64,000 bases of DNA from JAJUJL01 sp041736465 (GTDB lineage Bacteria > Chloroflexota > Anaerolineae > Anaerolineales > UBA4823): assembly GCA_041736465.1 (NCBI GenBank), contig JBGSTO010000462.1:62001-126000 (forward strand). Direction: 5' to 3'. The notes under the pieces are model-generated. The model searched no databases, was not told the origin of the DNA, and saw nothing but the letters and a program-made list of their open reading frames with translations. Numbering within the stretch: the first letter of the stretch is position 1; each line of letters opens with the position of its first letter. Both the position numbers and the translations under genes were made by a program. Positions 33,908-41,805 of the stretch are shown piece after piece.

Positions 33908-35293
33908 ATGACGGAAAACACTGAGCTGAGCGAGCGAGAGGTCGAAATCCTTCGATTGGTGGCGACGGGGGCGGGCAACAAAGAGATTGCCCAACGCCTG
34001 TATATCAGCGCAAATACGGTCAAAGTCCACTTAAGAAATATTTTTTCGAAGATCGGGGCGACAACGCGCACCGAAGCGGCGATGTACGCTGTTCAAACCG
34101 GATTGGTATCGACCGGTGTGGATAATCTCGACAGCAGAGCAGACGAAGACGAAGACCAAGCTGAAGTGGATCGCCTTGCTGATCTGAGCACATCTTCCCC
34201 TTTGAGAGACGGTTCGCTGGCTACGCCGCTGCACAGCCAGGTGCTAACGGCAGGTCAAACCCGCCAGATGGCACTGCTCCCCTGGGCAGGCGCATCTGTG
34301 CTGATTGCCCTGGTATTGATCGTGTGGATGCTCGCCGGCGGCGGGAGCATCGATCCGCCCGCTCCTCCTGCGGCGCTGCCAACGGAGACGCCTCGCTGGC
34401 AGGCGCACAGCCCGCTCAGTGTGCCGCGTTTTGGCCAGGCGATGGCGGTTTACGAGAACCGCATCTATGCCTTGGGCGGCGAGGCTGCCGGCGGCGTCAC
34501 CGGGACGGTCGAACGGTATGACCCGCAGACGGATGCCTGGGAACCGCGCAGCACCAAGCCGGTACCGGCAGCCGATATTGCTGCCGGGGTGATCGCCGGA
34601 AAATTCTACATTCCCGGCGGCAGGCTGGCGGGCGGCAGCGTGAGCGATGTGCTGGAAATTTACGACCCTTCCAAGGATGCCTGGTCACGCGGGGCCAGTT
34701 TACCCTCTCCACTCAGCGCCTATGCTTCGGTGGTATTCGAAGGGAAGCTGTACCTGTTTGGCGGTTGGGATGGTAAGCAGATCAGCGCGGCCACCTTGCG
34801 CTACGACCCTGAGCAGGATCGGTGGGAAAATATGCAGCCGATGCCCACAGCGCGCAGCTTCGCAGGTGCGGCGGTCGCAGAAGGCAAGATCTTCGTGCTG
34901 GGCGGCAGCAATGGACAAAATTCCCTGGCGGTCAACGAAATTTACTGGCCGGCGCGCGAAGGCTCCGCTGATCCAACCTGGACCCCGGCCGCAGACCTGC
35001 CGGCTGGGCGCTTTGCCATGGGCGTTGCCAGCGTGGTGGATGTGATCTACCTGGTAGGAGGCGAATCGGAGCTGGAAGAGGGCGTGATCCCGTTAGCCTT
35101 CGTACCGGCCCAGGATCAATGGCAGGAATTCCAGCAGCCGCAGTCGCTGCCCTGGTCGCGCATGGGTGTGGCCCTGTTGGGCTCGCAGCTGTACGTGTTG
35201 GGCGGGCGGATCGACCAGCAGCCCACCGGACAAAACCTGGCTTACAAGGCGATTTACACCGTCTCGATCCCGTCCGTCATCAAAGATCAGTGA
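33908..35293 (+). CDS. LuxR-type HTH / single TM / kelch-repeat protein
   Basis: 461 residues. An N-terminal LuxR/GerE HTH (about 7-62: LSEREVEILRLVATGAGNKE, then NTVKVHLRNIFSKIG) is followed by an acidic linker, one membrane helix at about 121-145, a Pro/Ala segment and a kelch beta-propeller (about 165-455) with repeats of the form YDPxxDxWxxxxxxPxPxxxxA and VLGG. The DNA-binding part is inside the cell and the propeller outside. ATG at 33908 starts MTENTELSERE and matches the -10 position; an upstream in-frame start at 33827 adds no recognisable sequence. Confidence 0.88.
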   Translation: MTENTELSEREVEILRLVATGAGNKEIAQRLYISANTVKVHLRNIFSKIGATTRTEAAMYAVQTGLVSTGVDNLDSRADEDEDQAEVDRLADLSTSSPLRDGSLATPLHSQVLTAGQTRQMALLPWAGASVLIALVLIVWMLAGGGSIDPPAPPAALPTETPRWQAHSPLSVPRFGQAMAVYENRIYALGGEAAGGVTGTVERYDPQTDAWEPRSTKPVPAADIAAGVIAGKFYIPGGRLAGGSVSDVLEIYDPSKDAWSRGASLPSPLSAYASVVFEGKLYLFGGWDGKQISAATLRYDPEQDRWENMQPMPTARSFAGAAVAEGKIFVLGGSNGQNSLAVNEIYWPAREGSADPTWTPAADLPAGRFAMGVASVVDVIYLVGGESELEEGVIPLAFVPAQDQWQEFQQPQSLPWSRMGVALLGSQLYVLGGRIDQQPTGQNLAYKAIYTVSIPSVIKDQ

Positions 35294-35309
35294 TAACCCA
35301 TATGGGTTA
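35294..35309. promoter_or_regulatory. Perfect 16-base palindrome, possible operator
   Basis: TAACCCATATGGGTTA directly follows the stop of the HTH-kelch gene and lies 168 bases before the abundant-protein gene. It may be a site for the HTH protein or another dimeric regulator; too short and T-poor for a terminator. Confidence 0.45.
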
Positions 35310-35477
35310 ATGCGTTATTTGGGTTTTCGGGCTGGCTGCACGACCTGGCATCGTTGAAGAGGCAGGCTGCTGCGGCTGGCCGGCTCAAAGATACTCCAAA
35401 GGGGGTATTGATGCAAACGGGCGGCTTGCGTATGATATGCACAGTCAACCATCTATATTCCAAGAAGGAGTGAATCG

Positions 35478-36812
35478 ATGAAAAAAGCATTCTCTATCGT
35501 CATGGTTTTAGCGATTACGATGGCGCTCGCAACGGCGGCGCTGGCTGCAGTTCCTGCACCCGGCGGCCCGTTCAACAGCGCCTTCCGCGTCCAGAACCTG
35601 GAAACCACCCAGGCGCAGTGCTCGTACAGCTTTTACCGCGCGGATGGCACCACCGCCTTCACCAGCTCGACCACCCCGGTCAACCCCGGTGACAGCCTGT
35701 ACGTCTTCGTGCCGAATTTGACCACCCTGGCAAGCGGTTCCTACTCGGCTGTGGTGAGCTGTGACCGCAAGGTAGCCGCAGTATCGAACTTCAGCGATGC
35801 TGACTCCGGCGCTTCCTACAGCGGCGTGGATGCACCCGGCACCGTTTTCTACGCCCCCGGCATCTACGACAACTACTATAACTTCTATTCCAACATCGTC
35901 GTTCAGAACGCCGGCTCGTCTGCGGTGAATATCACCGTCGACATCTTTGCCCCCGGCTCCTCCACCCCGGTCAAGACGCAGACCGCCAGCAACGTAGCCG
36001 CCAACGCATCCGTCTCCTTCGAGCAGGAAGGCCTGCCTGAGCTGGCGAACAACCAGTTCTACTCTGCCAAGATCACCGGCACCGGCCCGATTGCCCCGAT
36101 CGTCAACATCTACGGTCTGGCAGCCGCTGCCAACCAGCTCTACTCCTACAACCCGTTTGTGGCTGGCTCGACCACAGCCTACGCTCCGGTGATCATGAAC
36201 GGCTATTACGGCTATAACACCGCCCTGGTCATCCAGAACATCGGCGCTTCCAGTGCAGCCGTCACCGTGGCCTACACCAACGGTACCACGGCCAACTACA
36301 ACATCGCCGCCGGCGCAGCCCAGTCGATCTACACCCCCGCTGCTGGCATCCCGGCTGGCAATACCCTGTATGGCGCAACGATTACCTCCACCAATGCGCA
36401 GCCGATCGTGGTGCTGGTGAACGAGTCGAACGGCTACAACCGGGCCGCCTCCTACACCGGCTTCCCAAGCGGCAGCACCGAAGTCCGCGCCCCGATCGTT
36501 GAGAAGCGCTACTACGGCTACAACTCCTCGGTGACCTGCCAGAACGTGGGCGGAGCCGCCACAACGATGACCATCTCCTACGCAGGCGTTGCCGGCACCA
36601 CAACATCTGGTCCGATCGCTGCTGGTGCTACTCACCTGTTCTACCAGCCGACCGACCCGGCCCTGGCGGCAATCGTGAATAACTGGATCAGCTCTGCCAC
36701 GATCACCGCAGCGCAGCCAATCGTGTGCGTAGCCAACCAGGACATCAACGAAGGCACCGGCGCTATCACGGTTATGGATCAGCTCTACTCCTACAACGGC
36801 ATCGCACCCTAA
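35478..36812 (+). CDS. Secreted repeat protein, candidate abundant surface-layer protein
   Basis: 444 residues. A clear signal peptide ends at ALAA (about residue 23). The mature part holds about four related beta repeats near 95-110 residues long, with recurring YAPxIxxxYYxYxxxxxxQN and AVTVAY-like segments and many Tyr, Asn, Ser, Ala and Thr. There are few charged residues and few Cys. Codon use is strongly C-ending (GCC, ACC, AAC, CAG), more biased than the neighbours, which suggests high expression. The ribosome site AAGAAGGAGTG is strong and a hairpin follows the gene. An S-layer or other matrix role is inferred from these traits. Confidence 0.75.
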   Translation: MKKAFSIVMVLAITMALATAALAAVPAPGGPFNSAFRVQNLETTQAQCSYSFYRADGTTAFTSSTTPVNPGDSLYVFVPNLTTLASGSYSAVVSCDRKVAAVSNFSDADSGASYSGVDAPGTVFYAPGIYDNYYNFYSNIVVQNAGSSAVNITVDIFAPGSSTPVKTQTASNVAANASVSFEQEGLPELANNQFYSAKITGTGPIAPIVNIYGLAAAANQLYSYNPFVAGSTTAYAPVIMNGYYGYNTALVIQNIGASSAAVTVAYTNGTTANYNIAAGAAQSIYTPAAGIPAGNTLYGATITSTNAQPIVVLVNESNGYNRAASYTGFPSGSTEVRAPIVEKRYYGYNSSVTCQNVGGAATTMTISYAGVAGTTTSGPIAAGATHLFYQPTDPALAAIVNNWISSATITAAQPIVCVANQDINEGTGAITVMDQLYSYNGIAP

Positions 36813-36850
36813 TCCGGCGCAGCGTTGACTGATTGATTGATGAGATACCA

Positions 36851-36882
36851 GGAGGCCACTGGCTCACATGCTGGTGGCCTCC
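36851..36882 (+). terminator. Hairpin after the abundant surface protein gene
   Basis: GGAGGCCAC (36851-36859) pairs perfectly with GTGGCCTCC (36874-36882) around a 14-base loop. The T-tract after it is poor, so it may attenuate or protect the message instead of ending it fully. The following lipoprotein gene starts 24 bases further on. Confidence 0.5.
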
Positions 36883-36905
36883 CTGATTTGGAGCGATTGT
36901 TTTCT

Positions 36906-37499
36906 ATGAATAAGAAGATCGTAGTTTTGGTTTTGGCCCTGGCTGTGTGGTTGTCGGCTTGCACGCCAGACACCCAACCGGCGACATATCCGGCGCCAAC
37001 GGCAGGGGAGCAAACCACGGATGCTTACCCTCGGCCCACCGTAGAACTGTACGTCCCGGCTGAGCCGCAAACCTATCCTGCCCCTGGAGACGTCCCCTCG
37101 CCCACGCCATTTACCATTCCGGAACCGGGCGCCAACACCGGGGTTGTCACCGGGCGCGTGCTGGATGTGGACAGCGGCGGGGCATTGGGCAATCTTGAAG
37201 TTTACCTCGGATATAAGAACTACCTGACGCCTGAGCCCGGCGCTCCAGCCGGCGCGGCGTACACGTATGAGATACAAAGGAATTCTTCTCCGCACATATT
37301 TGCGGATGGGGAGGGACGCTTCGCCCTCGGCGATGTGCCGCCCGGAGAATACATCCTGATCGTTTTCACCCCAAACAGCATCTCGGTAGCGTTCGAGCAG
37401 AACTCGGACATGGAACTGGCTGTCGTCGTCGAGGCAGGCAAAGTGTTAGACCTGGGTGACGTACCGGTCACGAATCCTTACGCGGGAACATCGAGATAA
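36906..37499 (+). CDS. Lipoprotein with carboxypeptidase-regulatory-like domain
   Basis: 197 residues. The signal ends in lipobox LSAC (Cys18). A Pro/Thr/Tyr-rich tether follows (about 19-75), then a beta-sandwich of the carboxypeptidase regulatory kind (about 80-190): GVVTGRVLDVDSGGALGNLE, then GEGRFALGDVPPGEYILIV. The domain usually helps surface binding. ATG at 36906 is chosen because it starts the signal peptide (MNKKIVVLVLALAV); a longer frame would add 23 residues that read through the hairpin. Confidence 0.78.
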   Translation: MNKKIVVLVLALAVWLSACTPDTQPATYPAPTAGEQTTDAYPRPTVELYVPAEPQTYPAPGDVPSPTPFTIPEPGANTGVVTGRVLDVDSGGALGNLEVYLGYKNYLTPEPGAPAGAAYTYEIQRNSSPHIFADGEGRFALGDVPPGEYILIVFTPNSISVAFEQNSDMELAVVVEAGKVLDLGDVPVTNPYAGTSR

Positions 37500-37522
37500 A
37501 AATCCCCAACCTCTCTTAGAGA

Positions 37523-37560
37523 ACGGACTGCCGGTTTTTCGCAGGCAGTCCGTTTTTATT
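37523..37560. terminator. Rho-independent terminator between convergent genes
   Basis: ACGGACTGCC (37523-37532) pairs with GGCAGTCCGT (37544-37553) and runs into TTTTTATTT on the plus strand. It follows the lipoprotein gene and abuts the end of the convergent membrane gene. Confidence 0.88.
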
Positions 37561-38489
37561 TACGAGGGTTTGTTTTCACCGGCAACTTCCGGTGGTTTCG
37601 AAATACGCAGGCTCAACAGCAGGCCAAGCCCGCCCCAGATGAGATCGCCAAGCATGAAGGTCACCCGCATCAACACGGCAACCAGCAAGATGCTGGCGGG
37701 TGTCAGGTGAGGCTTCATCAGGAAGGTCAGAATCACTTCCCGAACACCGCTGCCGCCGGGGACGATAAACAACAAGTTGCTGGCGCCGCCGGTGAGATCC
37801 CAAATCCAGATGCCTTGCAGCCAGCTCATACTCTCCCCGCCGTTGGCGATCACGAATAAATAGAAGATCAGGCCGCCCAATATCCAGGCGCCGAGGTAGA
37901 TGGCGCTCCATACAATGCCTTCTGCCAGCTTTAACCAGGCTGGGCGCTGGCGCGGCTGCCAGCTCCAAGCCAGCGCGGTGGATAAACCAAAGAACACCAA
38001 CGCCAGCAGGCCGCGCAGCACGTCAGGTAGAGCAGTCCAGCCGGCAGCAGCGATGGCTGCCGAGACCAGCACCAGCATGGCCCACTCGACGAAGTTTCCT
38101 ACCAGGATGACGCGGGCGGGGATATTGGTGCTGCCCGAATACAGCGCCGTGCGCCCCATCCAATGCCAGATTCCCCCAGGCAGGCGGCGCAGCAGCACAT
38201 AGCGAGCGTAAATTACCAGGTCAAACGCGCTCACCTGGTGGTGGAAGGAGATCATCCTGCCCCAGACGATGAATTGGATTAACAGCGAAGCGCAGTACAG
38301 CAGCAGCGAGTAAAAGACTGCCCGCCCATACGCAGCCCAATCGATGCTGCCAATCGTAAAGCCGCTCACATACAACAGCACTGCCAGATACAGCACGGCG
38401 GCGATGGTGAGCGCGCGTCCCAACCAGCGCCAGCGTTGGCGGGCATTCTGGCTGAGAGCTGCCAGGCGTTCGGTGATGCGCACCATCAT
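37560..38489 (-). CDS. LPG-synthase-like / UPF0104 membrane protein
   Basis: 309 residues with about seven to eight membrane helices. LRRLPGGIWHWMGR and VPGGSGVREVILTFLM are the characteristic segments of the UPF0104/YbhN group related to the flippase part of lysylphosphatidylglycerol synthetase. It probably moves or senses a lipid in the cytoplasmic membrane. The start overlaps the methyltransferase stop as ATGA. Placement at the end of a glycan cluster fits a role in envelope lipid or glycolipid handling. Confidence 0.82.
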   Translation of the reverse strand: MMVRITERLAALSQNARQRWRWLGRALTIAAVLYLAVLLYVSGFTIGSIDWAAYGRAVFYSLLLYCASLLIQFIVWGRMISFHHQVSAFDLVIYARYVLLRRLPGGIWHWMGRTALYSGSTNIPARVILVGNFVEWAMLVLVSAAIAAAGWTALPDVLRGLLALVFFGLSTALAWSWQPRQRPAWLKLAEGIVWSAIYLGAWILGGLIFYLFVIANGGESMSWLQGIWIWDLTGGASNLLFIVPGGSGVREVILTFLMKPHLTPASILLVAVLMRVTFMLGDLIWGGLGLLLSLRISKPPEVAGENKPS

Positions 38490-39451
38490 GGGGTTGAGCC
38501 CCCGCTTTTTTGGGCAAACAGGGTGATGATGGTGGAGCGCTGCATACGATCAGAGATTCCCAGACCGGGCGCCAGCGCCAGGCGCGCCAGCGGGGTGCGG
38601 TACGTGCTCAGCATCAGGCGGCGCAGGCCCGCATGTTTTTCCCCCCAGGTTTGCGACCAGAAGTCCAGGTTATGTCCCAGCAGAGAATAGGTGGTGGAGA
38701 TGCAGCGGCGTTCTACAAGGCGAAAACCAGTTCGGGTCAGGGCAGCCTCCAGCACCGCTCCGGGCAGGATATACAGGTGGCGCGGCAGATCCCAACCCAC
38801 CCAGCAGCTTCCAAACAGGCGCGCTTCCCAGCCCTCCAGGTTCGGCACCGAGAAGACGAACCAGCCTCCGGGACGCAGCAGCTCCCAGGTGCGGCGAATC
38901 GCCTGCATGGGGGCTGCCAGGTGCTCGAGCACATTCCACATGACCACCACATCTTGCGAGCTTGCCGGCAGGCTGGCATCTTCGAAAGTACCGGCGAAAA
39001 CAGGCACGCCCAGGCGCTGCTGTACGTATTGGGCAGCCCGCTGGCTGGGTTCGATCCCCTGCAGCCGCCAGCGTCTGGAGCGTTTGGCCTCCTCCAGGAA
39101 TAATCCGGTGCCGCAGCCCACTTCCAGCAGATCTCCGCTTTGGATGTGGCGCTCTACCGCGCGCACACGCTTCCAGGGCCCGTAGCGTTTGTCGAGGCGG
39201 CGCAGCCAGGTGGGTTCGTCCTGCACCAGCGGCGGGTGAGAAGCATAGTCTTCAGGGTAAAACTGCTGTAAAGACTGCCACGCCGGGCGCGGGTTCTGGC
39301 GATATGTGCCGCAACCCGGGCAGCGCGCCATGAAAAATTCGCCAGGCAGCCCTTCCAGGCGGTCTGGCCCCTGAAAGACCGGCTGGCTGTCTGAGTGCCC
39401 GCAGATATCGCAGGCGCACTCCTCCCAGACGATGGCGGTTGGATCGTTCAT
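38486..39451 (-). CDS. Class I SAM-dependent methyltransferase with N-terminal zinc-finger-like Cys
   Basis: 321 residues. The first 45 residues hold CDICGH and CPGC, a four-Cys zinc-ribbon-like pattern common in methyltransferases of glycan clusters. LLEVGCGTGLFLEEAK is the SAM motif, and VVMWNVLEHLAAP is the acidic loop before the product-release strand. The target is probably a sugar or lipid-linked glycan, by position. It follows directly on the FAD-GT2 fusion gene and overlaps the next by 4 bases. Confidence 0.88.
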   Translation of the reverse strand: MNDPTAIVWEECACDICGHSDSQPVFQGPDRLEGLPGEFFMARCPGCGTYRQNPRPAWQSLQQFYPEDYASHPPLVQDEPTWLRRLDKRYGPWKRVRAVERHIQSGDLLEVGCGTGLFLEEAKRSRRWRLQGIEPSQRAAQYVQQRLGVPVFAGTFEDASLPASSQDVVVMWNVLEHLAAPMQAIRRTWELLRPGGWFVFSVPNLEGWEARLFGSCWVGWDLPRHLYILPGAVLEAALTRTGFRLVERRCISTTYSLLGHNLDFWSQTWGEKHAGLRRLMLSTYRTPLARLALAPGLGISDRMQRSTIITLFAQKSGGSTP

Positions 39452-41659
39452 TCAGGGTTGCTGGCTGCGCGCTTCCACGCGCGGCAGGCTGCCGAGGGGC
39501 TTTTGCAAGCCTTCGCGCACTCCCTGCCAAAAATCGCCCCAGTAGGCCCAATTGCGCTTGAAAACGAATTCGCGCGCAATCACATAGCCAACGTGCAGCG
39601 GCAGGGAAAGCCAGACCGGGCGTCCATGCCGGCGGAAGAAGCGGGCGATGCTGGCGCCGAAGGTGCGCCAGTACAGCGGAGAACGCGGGCCCTGGGTGGA
39701 TACGGAGACTTTATGCCACATATAGGCGTTGGGTGCGTACCAGATGTGCAGCCCGTGGGCGCGCACGCGCTCGGAGAAATCCCAATCGTCCCACAGGAAG
39801 AAGTAGCCTGGATCGAACAAGCCGGCGCGCTCAAACGCCTGGCGGTGGATCAGCAGGGCGCAAGATGGGGCGTATTCGATCAGGCGGGTGCTGTTTGCCA
39901 TGCCGGGGCGGTTATCCGTCATCAAGATGGCAGGTGGGAACGCCCGGTAGCGCCCACCGCTGGACCATACTTTATCGCTGCTGCCGTGGACGAGGACTTT
40001 CGGCATCACAATGCCGGTATTGGGGTCGCCCTGTGCGATTGCCAGCATCTCCCGCAGCATTTCGGGGGGCAGCACGGTATCGTTGTTCAGCATCAAGATG
40101 TAGTCTGCACCGCTGTGTAGGGCGGCTTCGAAGCCGACATTATAGCCAGCCGGCACGCCCAGGTTCTGCCCGTTTTCGATGACACGCACGGAGGGAAAAT
40201 CCTGGCGTACTTTTTGCGGGGTCTCATCTGACGAGCCGTTGTCTACCAGCACCACCTGCAGGCCGGGGTAATCGAGTCCGAAAAGCGACTGCAGGCATTC
40301 CTGGGTGTCTTCGTAATGGTTGTAGGTCAAAACAACCGCCACAACCGATGGGTTTTGTTCTCCTTCCGGCATTGCTTCCTCCAGTGAAACAGGCGCCGCC
40401 TCGCCAAGCAGGGCGTGCCCAATTTTGCGAGTGGTTTCGATGGCGGCTTCAAAGTTATCATCGACCTCGCGATGGCGAAACTCAGCCGCGCGCCCAACCA
40501 GGTGCAGATTGCTGTAGGCCGCCAGGGTGTTCTGGGCTGTCTCGATGGTCTGGTCGAAGACCTGATCGTAGACCGGGTAGGCGAAGTTCTCGCGCAGTAC
40601 GTAGGTGTCCAGCACTTCCTCCGGTCGCAGCAGCCCGGCTCGCCCGAGGTCGGCAATCACCTTGCCTACCGGATCGTCGTGCATCTGGGTGACTTCAGCG
40701 CACACCACGGTCGTATCGGTTGGTAGATCCACAGGGCTCATATTCTTGAATTCGACCATGCGGTTGATGCAGATATCGTCATCTACGAAGTACATCCAGT
40801 GCAGCTCGGAGAGCAGCGGACGGTTTACCAGCAGGTACACGGCATCCACTTTCTGGTAATTCATGCGCAAGGGGTGTCCCAAAAGGCGAGCAGTAACCGG
40901 CAGGGGCAGGGTGGAGATGACGTGTTCGGCCTGCAACTCAAGCTCTTGAGCGCCATGCGTGTAGTGGACGGTTTGCACTTGCCCGTTATCAGCCTGCAGG
41001 CGGGTGACGGTGGCTTCTGTGACGACACGCGGGCGCACTTCCTGATACAGCTTTTCTACGATGGCGCCATAACCGCCGTGCACCGGGTAGTAAAAATAGG
41101 CGAACTTGGTTTTGGTGTTTTCGCGGTAATGGTCCAGAGGGCTTGCCAGGCGGACTTTTTGCCGCGCCCAGTAAGCCGAGATCTGATCGCCGGGGATGCC
41201 GAAAAGTTTTTCTGTGTAGGGCTTGAAAAACAGCTTATACAACGAGCGACCGTAGCGGCGCAGGACGAAGTTTTCGAAGCTGCTGTCTTCCAGGCCGCGC
41301 GAGCGGGTGAGGTAAGACCACAGCATGCCGATCCGCTCCAGCGGAGGGCGTGCTCCCGCCAGTTCGACGACATCCAGTGGGTCGTTCAGCCAGCGCCCGC
41401 CCAGGTAGATGCGGCTGCGGCGAATGTGACGCCCCATGGGCACCAGGTTGAGCAGCTGCTGCAGAATGACCTCATCGCGCGTGAACAGGCGGTGGGCGGC
41501 AAAGTCGCATGGAAATCCATTCCAGGTGAAACTGCGCGCCAGACCGCCGATATAGTCCTGCTTCTCCAACACCAGGCTGTCAATACCCAGCTTCTGCAGC
41601 CGCCAGGCAGAGGCCAAACCGGCAATTCCGGCCCCCAGAATGGCTACTTGGGTATGCAA
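39452..41659 (-). CDS. FAD-dependent oxidoreductase fused to family 2 glycosyltransferase
   Basis: 735 residues. The N-terminal part (1-425) is an amine-oxidase/UDP-galactopyranose-mutase-like flavoprotein with VAILGAGIAGLASAWRLQKL at the start. The C-terminal part (about 438-735) is a GT2 enzyme with VVLTYNHYEDTQECLQSL, VDNGSSDET and MLNNDTVLP (DxD-like), ending in a rhamnosyltransferase-like tail. The two halves probably make and transfer an unusual sugar. TTG at 41659 with GGGAGGA upstream is preferred; an in-frame TTG at 41695 lacks a ribosome site. A minus-strand TAGAAT near 41700 may be its -10 box. Confidence 0.85.
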   Translation of the reverse strand: MHTQVAILGAGIAGLASAWRLQKLGIDSLVLEKQDYIGGLARSFTWNGFPCDFAAHRLFTRDEVILQQLLNLVPMGRHIRRSRIYLGGRWLNDPLDVVELAGARPPLERIGMLWSYLTRSRGLEDSSFENFVLRRYGRSLYKLFFKPYTEKLFGIPGDQISAYWARQKVRLASPLDHYRENTKTKFAYFYYPVHGGYGAIVEKLYQEVRPRVVTEATVTRLQADNGQVQTVHYTHGAQELELQAEHVISTLPLPVTARLLGHPLRMNYQKVDAVYLLVNRPLLSELHWMYFVDDDICINRMVEFKNMSPVDLPTDTTVVCAEVTQMHDDPVGKVIADLGRAGLLRPEEVLDTYVLRENFAYPVYDQVFDQTIETAQNTLAAYSNLHLVGRAAEFRHREVDDNFEAAIETTRKIGHALLGEAAPVSLEEAMPEGEQNPSVVAVVLTYNHYEDTQECLQSLFGLDYPGLQVVLVDNGSSDETPQKVRQDFPSVRVIENGQNLGVPAGYNVGFEAALHSGADYILMLNNDTVLPPEMLREMLAIAQGDPNTGIVMPKVLVHGSSDKVWSSGGRYRAFPPAILMTDNRPGMANSTRLIEYAPSCALLIHRQAFERAGLFDPGYFFLWDDWDFSERVRAHGLHIWYAPNAYMWHKVSVSTQGPRSPLYWRTFGASIARFFRRHGRPVWLSLPLHVGYVIAREFVFKRNWAYWGDFWQGVREGLQKPLGSLPRVEARSQQP

Positions 41660-41792
41660 GAAATGCTTCCTCCCGAGGGAATAAAAATCAGGCAATATTC
41701 TACCATTCAGGTGCCGTCCATACTACCACCGATTGGAGTTTACAGGGGGCACACCTGATAATAAGGAAAGGTGTGGGGGAAGATGGCTATAG

Positions 41793-41798
41793 TATAAT
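41793..41798 (+). promoter_or_regulatory. -10 box implying a leaderless mRNA (secreted protein gene)
   Basis: TATAAT ends 7 bases before the ATG at 41806. The transcription start is expected at the start codon and no ribosome site is visible. Confidence 0.55.
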
Positions 41799-41805
41799 CG
41801 CCTCA

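Noticed and set aside
35508..36635. Open minus-strand frame of 375 codons opposite the abundant surface protein
   Set aside because: It is a shadow caused by strong C-ending codon bias on the plus strand; the translation is low-complexity (Gly, Val, Asp, Arg) and has no start signals.
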